A stretch of DNA of 64,000 nucleotides from positions 62,001-126,000 of the forward strand of contig NZ_JARZHG010000023.1 of assembly GCF_029946505.1 (NCBI RefSeq). The letters are read 5' to 3'. The translations under genes and the position numbers were made by a program. Shown piece after piece: positions 58,111 to 64,000 of this stretch. Position 1 is the stretch's first letter; every line of letters starts with the position of its first letter. Source of the DNA: Polyangium sp. y55x31. Its GTDB lineage: Bacteria > Myxococcota_A > Polyangia > Polyangiales > Polyangiaceae. The notes beneath the pieces are model-generated. The model had not been told where the DNA came from and made no database searches. It worked only from the letters and a program-made list of their open reading frames with translations.

Positions 58111-58786
58111 CCGCGTCCGCGCCGCCCACCAGCACCACGTCCGCCAGGTCGACGAACAGGCCCGTATCGACGACGCCCGGGATGCGCCGCACCTCGGCGT
58201 GCGTCCGCTCCGGGTCGTCGAGCGGCTCGAAGCGCGTGTCGAGGATCCAGTTCATGTTGTCGGTCACGAAGGGAAACCCATCCGCCTTCTTGCGCACGAT
58301 GGGCTCGCCGCCGAGGTCTTTGAGGTGCCGCGACGCCGTGGCCACCGCGAAGGGCACCACCTCGATCGGGATCGCCGTCCTCGATCCGAGCTTGTTCACG
58401 AGCTTCTCCGGCGTCACCAGGATCACGAGCCGCTCAGCCTCGAACGCGACCACGCGCTCGCGCAGGAGCGCTCCGCCGAGGCCCTTCGTGAGCGCGAGCT
58501 CCGGCGTCACCTCGTCCGCGCCGTCGAACGCCACGTCGATCCCGTGGATCTCGTCGAGCCCGACGCACTCGATCTGAAGCCTCTTCGCGAGCTCCTCCGA
58601 GCGCTTCGAGGTCGGCACGCCCCTCACGCGGAGCCCGCGGCGCACCCGCTCGCCCAGGCGCTCGATGAACGCTTCTGCCGCGCGGCCCGTGCCGAGGCCG
58701 AGCGTCATGCCATCCGCCACGTGCGTGAGTGCTGCCTGCGCCACCCGATCGAGCGCGGCCGGATCTGGACCCTGAGACATCGTCAT
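58094..58786 (-). CDS. rpiA: Ribose-5-phosphate isomerase A
   Basis: A 230-residue enzyme. Motifs: DGMTLGLGTGRAAEAFIERLGER, PTSKRSEELAK, IDVAFDGADEVTPELALTKGLGGALLRERVVA, LVTPEKLVNKLG and a C-terminal VDTGLFVDLADVVLVGG. It interconverts ribose 5-phosphate and ribulose 5-phosphate in the pentose phosphate path. ATG at 58786 overlaps the PLD-like gene's stop (ATGA). It is last in a five-gene run. The longer frame to 59356 is in other genes. Confidence 0.94.
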   Translation of the reverse strand: MTMSQGPDPAALDRVAQAALTHVADGMTLGLGTGRAAEAFIERLGERVRRGLRVRGVPTSKRSEELAKRLQIECVGLDEIHGIDVAFDGADEVTPELALTKGLGGALLRERVVAFEAERLVILVTPEKLVNKLGSRTAIPIEVVPFAVATASRHLKDLGGEPIVRKKADGFPFVTDNMNWILDTRFEPLDDPERTHAEVRRIPGVVDTGLFVDLADVVLVGGADAVIEMR

Positions 58787-59457
58787 GCCCCGCCCTTGCT
58801 CGATCGTGGCCCGCGCGGCAACCGCGAACGACCTTTTCCCGCGGCCTTCTTCGCCGGCGCCTTCGCGCTCGGCTTCGCTGCTGCGACCGCGCCGTCGAGC
58901 GGCGCCGGGCAAACGTCGCGCACCCTGCAGCCTTTGCACTCTCTCCCGGACCAGATCCGATCGAACGCCTCCTGCATCTCGTCGAGCAGCACGTCGTCGT
59001 CCGTCAGGATCCCCGCCTCGAAGTTGCGCCGCCCCTCGCCTTTCGCGCCGAGCCCAGCGCCCGTCAGGTTCGCCGATCCGAGGTACAGCGCCGCGCCGTC
59101 GACCGCGATCATCTTCAGGTGCACACGCGGACAGCGACGCATCGCGAGCCCACCCGCGGAGAGCTCCTCTTGCCGTGCGAGCTCCTCGCGAAACGCGCGT
59201 GACGGCACGCCCGCGTGAAGCAGCCTGAGCTCCACTCCGCTCCGCGCGAGGCCTCGCAACACCTCGAGGAGCGACACGTACCGGCCCCGCGCGCGCGCCC
59301 GTGATCCCACGGGCGCCTCCACGCGCAGCTCCTTCACGTTTGCGGTCGCGATCCACACGCTCACGCGCGCCGACGCGAGCACGCGCTGCACGAGCACGTC
59401 GTAATGCGCGCGATCCCGGAGCAGGCGCAGCTCGACGCGCCGGCCGCCCAGGCTCAA
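58783..59457 (-). CDS. Phospholipase D-like (HKD) protein
   Basis: A 224-residue protein with one HKD motif (VHLKMIAVDGAALYLGSANLTGAGLG, HxKx4D and GSANLT). A Cys cluster (ECKGCRVRDVCPAPLD) follows, then a Lys/Ala/Arg-rich tail. A single HKD means it would act as a dimer, as in the Nuc/BfiI/PLD-nuclease group. The Cys set could bind Zn or an Fe-S centre. TTG at 59457 is chosen because it overlaps the thioesterase stop (TTGA); the frame also runs to 59523. It is coupled to rpiA. Substrate (nucleic acid or lipid) unknown. Confidence 0.8.
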   Translation of the reverse strand: MSLGGRRVELRLLRDRAHYDVLVQRVLASARVSVWIATANVKELRVEAPVGSRARARGRYVSLLEVLRGLARSGVELRLLHAGVPSRAFREELARQEELSAGGLAMRRCPRVHLKMIAVDGAALYLGSANLTGAGLGAKGEGRRNFEAGILTDDDVLLDEMQEAFDRIWSGRECKGCRVRDVCPAPLDGAVAAAKPSAKAPAKKAAGKGRSRLPRGPRSSKGGA

Positions 59458-59879
59458 GGCGACGTGGCCTCGACCGAGAGGTGCGCGGCGAGGATCGACC
59501 GCACGTCGTCCGGCATCGGGCACGACGCCATCACGTCGAGGTTCGTCGTGACGATCGTGTGCTCCACCGTCGCCACGAGCACGGAGCCCTCTTCGCGGAG
59601 CATCCGGTACCTGAGCGTCGCGCTCCGGTTGCCGACGTGCGACGTGCTCGTCTCGATCCGCAGCACGTCGCCGTACCGCGCCGGCGCGCTGAACGACATG
59701 TTCACCTTCACCGCGGGAAAACCCACGCGTCGCTTCAGGATGAGGTGCGCGTATCCCCCATCGAGCCCCGCGAAGAAGTGCTCCATCGCCTCGTGCGCGA
59801 AGCCGAGGTAGTGCCCGAAGAAGACGATGCCCGCGGCGTCGACCTCCTCGAACTTGATCGGCCGCACGAAGGCGATCAT
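59454..59879 (-). CDS. Hotdog-fold acyl-CoA thioesterase (4HBT family)
   Basis: A 141-residue protein. The motif FEEVDAAGIVFFGHYLGFAHEAMEHFF, containing the catalytic Asp, is the 4-hydroxybenzoyl-CoA/YbgC thioesterase signature. Later strands (VKVNMSFSAPARYGDVLRIETS, ATLRYRMLREEGSVLVATVEHTIV) complete the hotdog. It cleaves acyl-CoA or acyl-ACP. ATG at 59879 is 4 nt after the DUF3501 stop. Same operon run as rpiA. Substrate unknown. Confidence 0.88.
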   Translation of the reverse strand: MIAFVRPIKFEEVDAAGIVFFGHYLGFAHEAMEHFFAGLDGGYAHLILKRRVGFPAVKVNMSFSAPARYGDVLRIETSTSHVGNRSATLRYRMLREEGSVLVATVEHTIVTTNLDVMASCPMPDDVRSILAAHLSVEATSP

Positions 59880-59883
59880 GGCT

Positions 59884-60459
59884 TCAGGCGAGATCCTCGG
59901 CGAGCTTCGTGATCGACACGGGCCCGAGCTCGGTCCGCGCCACGTACCGCGGGTGATCCACGCGCACCGCGACCTTCGCCGTCTTCGCGCCGATCGCCGC
60001 GATCGCCTCGCCTGCGAGCTTCACCTTGAAGTAGTGCACGGCCGTCGTCCGGTCCGGCATCACGCCCTTCGGATCACTCTTCGCGGGCGCGCGCACGCCG
60101 TCCACCTCGACGCTCACGCAGCCCTCGAGGCCCTTGAGCTCGATCAACATGCGGTCGCGGACCACGGCGTCCGGAATCTCCACGAACAAGGTCAGGCTGA
60201 GCTCGCCCGAGGCCGGGATCAGCTCGTTGTACGTCGCTATCTCGTGCGCGATCCCGCTCTCGTTCGTGATGCGCTCGGTGCGCAGCATCTCCTGGATCTG
60301 CAGGAGCACCGAGTCTCGGTTCTCGAACACCGCCGACATCTGCTCGCCGAGCTTCACGCGGCGCGGCCGCTTCTCCTCGATGACGCGCGCCCGGAACCTC
60401 GCCCGGATCTGCTCGTAGTCGCCGAGGGGCAGGATCTCGCTCCGATCGATCGGTCGCAT
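59884..60459 (-). CDS. DUF3501 family protein
   Basis: A 191-residue protein. MRPIDRSEILPLGDYEQIRARFRARVIEEKRPRRVKLGEQMSAVFENRDSVLLQIQEMLRTERI and IAHEIATYNELIPASGELSLTLFVEI are DUF3501 hallmarks. Its function is not known; members are found beside rubrerythrin and an Fe-S CCG-domain protein, exactly as here, which implies a redox or oxidative-stress role. It lies 19 nt after the CCG gene. Confidence 0.88.
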   Translation of the reverse strand: MRPIDRSEILPLGDYEQIRARFRARVIEEKRPRRVKLGEQMSAVFENRDSVLLQIQEMLRTERITNESGIAHEIATYNELIPASGELSLTLFVEIPDAVVRDRMLIELKGLEGCVSVEVDGVRAPAKSDPKGVMPDRTTAVHYFKVKLAGEAIAAIGAKTAKVAVRVDHPRYVARTELGPVSITKLAEDLA

Positions 60460-60478
60460 CGCTCTTCTTCCTCCGAAA

Positions 60479-61858
60479 TCAGGCTCGTTCGGCCTTCGTC
60501 GTGGGTTCGGCGCCCTCGGCCGACAAGAGCCCGTAAGCGCGCGCGAGCGCCTCGATCGGGTGGAGAACGTGCTTGCCCGTCTCCTTCACCACGCGCAGCC
60601 CTGCGAGCGTGCAGTCGCTCACGACCAAGTCCGGCTCCATGTCCGACACGCCGCGCACGAGCTTCTGCGCGTAGCGGCGCCCCGTCTCGTAGTTCGCCGC
60701 CTTCATGCCCCACGTCCCGTCGACGGCCGAGCACTGCTCGATCACGCGCACGTCCGTGTCGGGCACGACGCCGAGCACGCGCGCGCCGGGGAACCCGACC
60801 TTCTGCGCGCGCAGGTGGCAGGCCGCGTGATAGGCGACCTTGCCGAGCTTCTCCGGGAACTCGCGCACGAGCTTCTTCTCGCGGCCGAGCTTCACCAAGA
60901 ACTCCATGAGGTCGATCGTCGCCGCCGCGACCTCCTTCGCCTCGGGCGTCGGCAGGTACTCCGCCCACTCCTTCTTCATCGTGTAGCCGCACGTCGGTCC
61001 GGGCACGACGATCGATCGGCCCGCGCGCACGTGCGGCAGGAGCAGCTCCACGTTGTGCTTGATCTTCTCGGTCGCGGCCTTCACGTCGCCGCCGTCGAGG
61101 TTCGGCATCCCGCAGCACGTCAGGCTCGCGCCGCGATCTTCACCCACGCCGGGGTAACGCACGCGCACGCCGTTGTGCTCGAGCACGCGCACCGTCGCGC
61201 GCGACACGTTCGGCACGTTGTACTCGCCGTAGCAGGTCGCGAACAGCACGACCTCGCCGTTCTTCCCCGCGTTCTCGGCCGGCTCGTGCTCCGCGAACCA
61301 CGCGCCGAACGGCTCCGCGGCCATCGGCGGGAGCGGGAACTCCGCCGAGATGCCCGTCACCTTCTCCTGCACCTTGCGCACGAGGCTCGACGCGAGGACG
61401 AAGTTCGAGATCGGCGCCATCACGCCACCGCCCACGGCGCCGATCACCTGCGGCTCGCCGAGGATCTGGTCGACGAACGTGATGCCCTCGCGCGTGGCGC
61501 GGTTTGCTCGCTCGCGGGCCATGAGCCGCGGGAAGTCGAGCATCTCCGACGAGCCCTCGTCGGGCGTGTACGGGCACTTGATATAACAGAGCTTGCACTG
61601 CCAGCAGGCGTCGCTGACGGCCTTGATGTCCGCGTCGTCGATGAGCTCCGCGCCCTCGGCGCGGCCCGACTCGATCGCCTTGTCGACCCGGTTGAACAGC
61701 TCCGGGAACGAGCCGCAGTAGTTCACGCACATGCGGCACTCGTGGCAGATCTGGAACGCGCGGCGGAGCTCCGCCTCGAGATCACGCGCGTCGTAGTAGC
61801 GCGGATCGTGCGGGCTCGTCGCCGGCGGGGCCTTGGGCTTGCGGGGGATGACGCTCAC
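60479..61858 (-). CDS. Fe-S CCG-domain protein (GlpC/GlcF-like)
   Basis: A 459-residue protein. Two 4Fe-4S sites (CHECRMCVNYCGSFPELF and CWQCKLCYIKCPYTPDE), then two CCG domains: one with ASLTCCGMPNLDGGDV and one with AYHAACHLRAQKVGFPG and a later Cys pair. This is the GlpC/GlcF/HdrB type that passes electrons or handles disulfide-like chemistry. Its GTG start has GAGGT upstream. The next genes are DUF3501 and, upstream, rubrerythrin and a Fur homologue. Probably an electron-transfer partner of the rubrerythrin system, by inference. Confidence 0.9.
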   Translation of the reverse strand: MSVIPRKPKAPPATSPHDPRYYDARDLEAELRRAFQICHECRMCVNYCGSFPELFNRVDKAIESGRAEGAELIDDADIKAVSDACWQCKLCYIKCPYTPDEGSSEMLDFPRLMARERANRATREGITFVDQILGEPQVIGAVGGGVMAPISNFVLASSLVRKVQEKVTGISAEFPLPPMAAEPFGAWFAEHEPAENAGKNGEVVLFATCYGEYNVPNVSRATVRVLEHNGVRVRYPGVGEDRGASLTCCGMPNLDGGDVKAATEKIKHNVELLLPHVRAGRSIVVPGPTCGYTMKKEWAEYLPTPEAKEVAAATIDLMEFLVKLGREKKLVREFPEKLGKVAYHAACHLRAQKVGFPGARVLGVVPDTDVRVIEQCSAVDGTWGMKAANYETGRRYAQKLVRGVSDMEPDLVVSDCTLAGLRVVKETGKHVLHPIEALARAYGLLSAEGAEPTTKAERA

Positions 61859-61972
61859 GGCTTGACCTCGTCTCCGGTTCGTCCTGGCAAAGGGAAGGAC
61901 GTGCCTCGACCGCGGCAGGCGCGCGGGAGAGCAGCGCTTGCCGCTCGCCCGCGCGCCGCGCGTTACACTCGC

Positions 61973-62395
61973 TCAGAAGTCGAGGGAATCGAGGGCCTTC
62001 GCGAAGCGGCCCGCGTGCGACTTCTCGGCCTTCGCGAGCGTCTCGAACCACTCGGCGATGTCGTCGAAGCCCTCCTCGCGGGCCGTGCGCGCCATGCCCG
62101 GGTACATCGTCTCGTACTCGTGCGTCTCGCCGGCGACGGAGGCCTTGAGGTTCTTCTCCGTGTTGCCGATCGGCAGGCCCGTGGCGGGATCGCCGACCTG
62201 CTTCAGGTAGTCGAGGTGGCCGTGCGCGTGGCCCGTCTCGCCGTCGGCCGTGTCCTTGAAGAGGCCCGCGATCTCGGGGCGCCCCTCCACGTCCGCGACC
62301 TTGGCGAAGTAGAGATAACGGCGGTTCGCCTGCGACTCGCCGGCAAACGCGTCCTTCAGGTTCTGGTGGGTCTTGGTTCCTGCGAGGTTCGCCAT
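61973..62395 (-). CDS. Rubrerythrin (no rubredoxin domain)
   Basis: A 140-residue ferritin-like four-helix protein. Di-iron ligands are placed by [57 protein letters not shown] and [12 protein letters not shown]. It lacks the C-terminal rubredoxin module, so an external electron donor is needed. Rubrerythrins reduce peroxide. ATG at 62395 is the only start in place. It lies 55 nt downstream of the Fur-like gene and 114 nt upstream of the CCG gene. Confidence 0.93.
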   Translation of the reverse strand: MANLAGTKTHQNLKDAFAGESQANRRYLYFAKVADVEGRPEIAGLFKDTADGETGHAHGHLDYLKQVGDPATGLPIGNTEKNLKASVAGETHEYETMYPGMARTAREEGFDDIAEWFETLAKAEKSHAGRFAKALDSLDF

Positions 62396-62450
62396 GGGTG
62401 CTCTCGTCTCCTTCGTACTTCCAACGATGAGAAGGAACTGCGTGGTGAAA

Positions 62451-62951
62451 CTAGCGTGGTTTGCCCGCGCGCGTACGGCCAAACGTGGGCTCGTCCGCGG
62501 CGCAGGCCTCGCACAGCCCGCGGTAGATGCGCTCCACGGCGCGCAGGGAAAACCCCGGCGTCGCCGCGTTGACGCAAGGCGCGAGCGCCGCGCGCGGCTC
62601 GGCGTGCGCGCACGAGGGCACGTCCCGCACGAGGCCGCAGCGATCACACACCGCGTGGTCGTGCGGCGTCATGTTCGCGTCGAAGCGCGCCGCGCCCGGC
62701 GACAGGCTCAAGGACACGCAGAGCCCTGCCGCGGCGAGCGCGTCGAGCGTGTTGTACACGGTCGCGAAGCTCATCGTCGGCATCGCGGGGCGGAGCCGTT
62801 CGAAGAGCTCCTGGGCCGTCGGGTGCGTCGGGTCGCCTGCGAGCTCGCGCGCGATCGCCAGGCGTTGCGGCGTCAGCTTGAGGCCGGAGGCCCGGACGCG
62901 CGAAAGCATCTCGGCAAAACGTGCTTCGGCCTCGGGGCACGCGTTCGGCAC
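62451..62951 (-). CDS. Fur/PerR family metal-dependent regulator
   Basis: A 166-residue protein. The winged helix is LKLTPQRLAIARELAG through SFATVYNTLDALAAAGLC. Metal motifs are HDHAVCDRCGLVRDV and LCEACAAD (two CxxC for structural Zn). This fits PerR-like sensors of peroxide or Fe. The neighbour rubrerythrin is a classic PerR target. GTG at 62951 is used; the frame opens further to 63122, but that part has no family similarity. Final tail GRTRAGKPR is basic. Confidence 0.88.
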   Translation of the reverse strand: MPNACPEAEARFAEMLSRVRASGLKLTPQRLAIARELAGDPTHPTAQELFERLRPAMPTMSFATVYNTLDALAAAGLCVSLSLSPGAARFDANMTPHDHAVCDRCGLVRDVPSCAHAEPRAALAPCVNAATPGFSLRAVERIYRGLCEACAADEPTFGRTRAGKPR

Positions 62952-63301
62952 GTCCGCTGGATACTTAGAACCTTTCTCAGGTGCAAGTCCTCCTGAGTTG
63001 AGGAAAATCCCTACACTCGTCTCTGTCAGCGGCCCCCCTAGGGTCAGCAGAGGGGAGCGCGAAAAATCGTGGAGAACCTCACCGGTTTTGCCTGGCGCAC
63101 GATCCACGGGCTTCGCGAACACGCGTGGACGGCCTTGCCAGACAAAAAACCCACTGACATACTGTCGCCCCCTCGCGAACCGGGTTCACGTACACGTGTA
63201 CCTGCGCGCCGCGGGGAAACCGGAAAACGAAGGACGACAACGCCCCGCGCGGCCCGGGGGAGCAGGGCCCGCACGACGGAAACGAGAGGACGCGTTCAGA
63301 G
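62952..63301. other. Divergent intergenic region, fur-like / rpsU
   Basis: 350 bp without a gene I can support. It holds a possible inverted repeat CTCAGG (62976-62981) and CCTGAG (62992-62997) 25 nt before the Fur-like start, the rpsU promoter at 63135 and a perfect palindrome at 63190. The Fur-like open frame enters from the left but is not needed. Confidence 0.5.
63135..63163 (+). promoter_or_regulatory. Sigma-70-type promoter for rpsU
   Basis: TTGCCA (63135-63140), 17-nt spacer, CATACT (63158-63163). Predicted start is about 63170, giving a leader of roughly 130 nt that includes a 12-bp palindrome (GTACACGTGTAC, 63190-63201). Confidence 0.5.
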
Positions 63302-63526
63302 ATGCCTACCGACGCCATTCAGTGCAAACCGCTCGAGGTCGCCGTGGGCGACAAAGGAATCGAGCGCGCGATCAAGCACCTCAAGCGGAAGATGGCCGCG
63401 GAGGGCATCCTTCGTGAGCTCAAGAGGCGCCGGCACTACATGAAGCCCTCGGTCAAGCGCCGCAAGAAGGCGTCCGAGGCTGCCCGCCGCCGCCGCAAGC
63501 GGTCCAAGATGGATGTGATGCAATAG
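63302..63526 (+). CDS. rpsU: 30S ribosomal protein S21
   Basis: A 74-residue basic protein: VAVGDKGIERAIKHLKRKMAAEGILRELKRRRHYMKPSVKRRKKASEAARRRRKRSK, a full S21 signature with the usual Arg/Lys tail. S21 sits at the 30S platform near the anti-Shine-Dalgarno site and helps initiation. GAGAGGA precedes the ATG by 11 nt. It has its own promoter and a strong terminator. Single-gene unit. Confidence 0.96.
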   Translation: MPTDAIQCKPLEVAVGDKGIERAIKHLKRKMAAEGILRELKRRRHYMKPSVKRRKKASEAARRRRKRSKMDVMQ

Positions 63527-63558
63527 CCCGGCGGCGCGTCCGCGCGCCTCGGGTCCAC

Positions 63559-63608
63559 CGACGAAGACGCCGGCCGCTCCGCGGAGTCCGGCGTTTCGTC
63601 GTTTTGTT
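63559..63608 (+). terminator. Rho-independent terminator after rpsU
   Basis: Stem CGACGAAGACGCCGG (63559-63573) against CCGGCGTTTCGTCG (63588-63601), one bulged base, loop containing a small inner hairpin, then TTTTGTT. It ends rpsU just before the glycosyltransferase gene. Confidence 0.75.
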
Positions 63609-63613
63609 CGACC

Positions 63614-64000
63614 TTGAAGCAACTCGTCATCACCACGTCCTATCCGGCCAGCGACGCCGATCCCTCGGGCCACTTCGTCCGCACCGAGGCACGCGCGCTC
63701 GCGCGGCAAGGGCACGAGGTGCACGTCGTCGCGCCCGGAGGATCACCCTTCGACGAGTCCACGCAGGATCCCGCAGTCGCCTCGCTTCACGTGCACCCCG
63801 CAGGAGGAGGCGCGCTCTTCGGATGGCCAGGCGCGATCGATCGCGCACGCCGCTCACCCGCCCGCCTGCTCCACGCACTCCCGTTCGCCGTCGCCGCGCG
63901 CGCGCGTGCCTCCGCGATCGGCCCTGTCGATCGCGCCATCGCGCACTGGATCGTCCCCTCGGCCGTTCCCCTTCTGCTCGGTTTTCCCGCGCCGCTCGAG
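63614..64000 (+). CDS. Glycosyltransferase family 4-like protein (partial)
   Basis: The frame is open from TTG at 63614 to the window edge (129 codons), so the C-terminus is missing. It begins KQLVITTSYPASDADPSGHFVRTEARALARQGHEVHVVAPGG, the usual N-terminal Rossmann domain of GT4-type glycosyltransferases (acceptor side). The rest (RARRSPARLLHALPFAVAARA, DRAIAHWIVPSAVPLLLG) also fits. It would build a cell-surface or secreted polysaccharide or glycolipid. No start site with a strong ribosome site is seen, so the TTG is a guess. Confidence 0.8.
   Translation, partial: MKQLVITTSYPASDADPSGHFVRTEARALARQGHEVHVVAPGGSPFDESTQDPAVASLHVHPAGGGALFGWPGAIDRARRSPARLLHALPFAVAARARASAIGPVDRAIAHWIVPSAVPLLLGFPAPLE

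Noticed and set aside
62952..63122. N-terminal extension of the Fur-like protein
   Set aside because: It does not resemble the family and would cover the promoter region; the GTG at 62951 gives a normal length.

Overview
The window is a GC-rich (roughly 70%) bacterial chromosome segment with dense genes on both strands. Several traits point to a myxobacterium of the Polyangium/Sorangium type. There are two large eukaryotic-like Ser/Thr kinases, sigma-54 enhancer-binding proteins beside sigma-54 promoters, many lipoproteins with Gly/Ser-rich linkers, a beta-helix protein with a MYXO-CTERM-like tail, and a Cys-rich repeat lipoprotein. No rRNA or tRNA gene, insertion sequence, CRISPR array or prophage was recognised. 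Both ends cut through genes: an MmyB-type regulator on the left and a glycosyltransferase on the right.

Layout. 1-6.4 kb: partial regulator, a membrane-anchored endonuclease/exonuclease/phosphatase protein, and a 1604-residue kinase-ATPase-TPR-GAF-sigma-54 activator fusion. A repeat array and a good sigma-54 promoter lie between the fusion and a divergent lipoprotein/Kazal-inhibitor pair (6.5-7.7 kb). 7.7-14.2 kb: an NtrC-type two-component system divergent from a second sigma-54 promoter. That promoter drives a His-rich lipoprotein, a TolC-like outer-membrane protein and a Tat-exported multicopper oxidase, probably a copper/metal-protection module. 14.2-16.6 kb: SUV3-like helicase. 16.7-19.8 kb: two beta-helix lipoproteins built around a repeated IIVQ motif. 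19.8-25.7 kb: a second large kinase with cyclase-like, ATPase and TPR regions and no ordinary start codon, then a DUF218 membrane protein and a globin. 26-29.8 kb: a MarR-headed acyl-CoA operon.

29.9-41.9 kb: leucyl/phenylalanyl-tRNA-protein transferase, an SRPBCC protein, a YeaH-SpoVR-TPR lipoprotein operon lacking PrkA, a 15-repeat Cys-rich lipoprotein, two unknown proteins, and two flotillins with an NfeD-like partner. 41.9-48.9 kb: GlnE, a metallophosphoesterase, an FHA-GGDEF diguanylate cyclase and TrpB-TrpA. 49-55.8 kb: an M13 peptidase, a beta-helix surface protein, TrpF in one run with a GAF protein and a CheY-like regulator, and type 2 IPP isomerase. 55.9-58.1 kb: an unknown protein coupled to ArgH.

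58.1-63 kb: a stress-type run of Fur/PerR-like regulator, rubrerythrin, CCG-domain Fe-S protein, DUF3501, thioesterase, PLD-like protein and RpiA. 63.3-64 kb: ribosomal protein S21 with promoter and terminator, then the partial glycosyltransferase. Many neighbours overlap by 1-4 nt (ATGA, GTGA, TGATG), which supports the proposed starts and operons. All functions are read from motifs and context; no searches were run.
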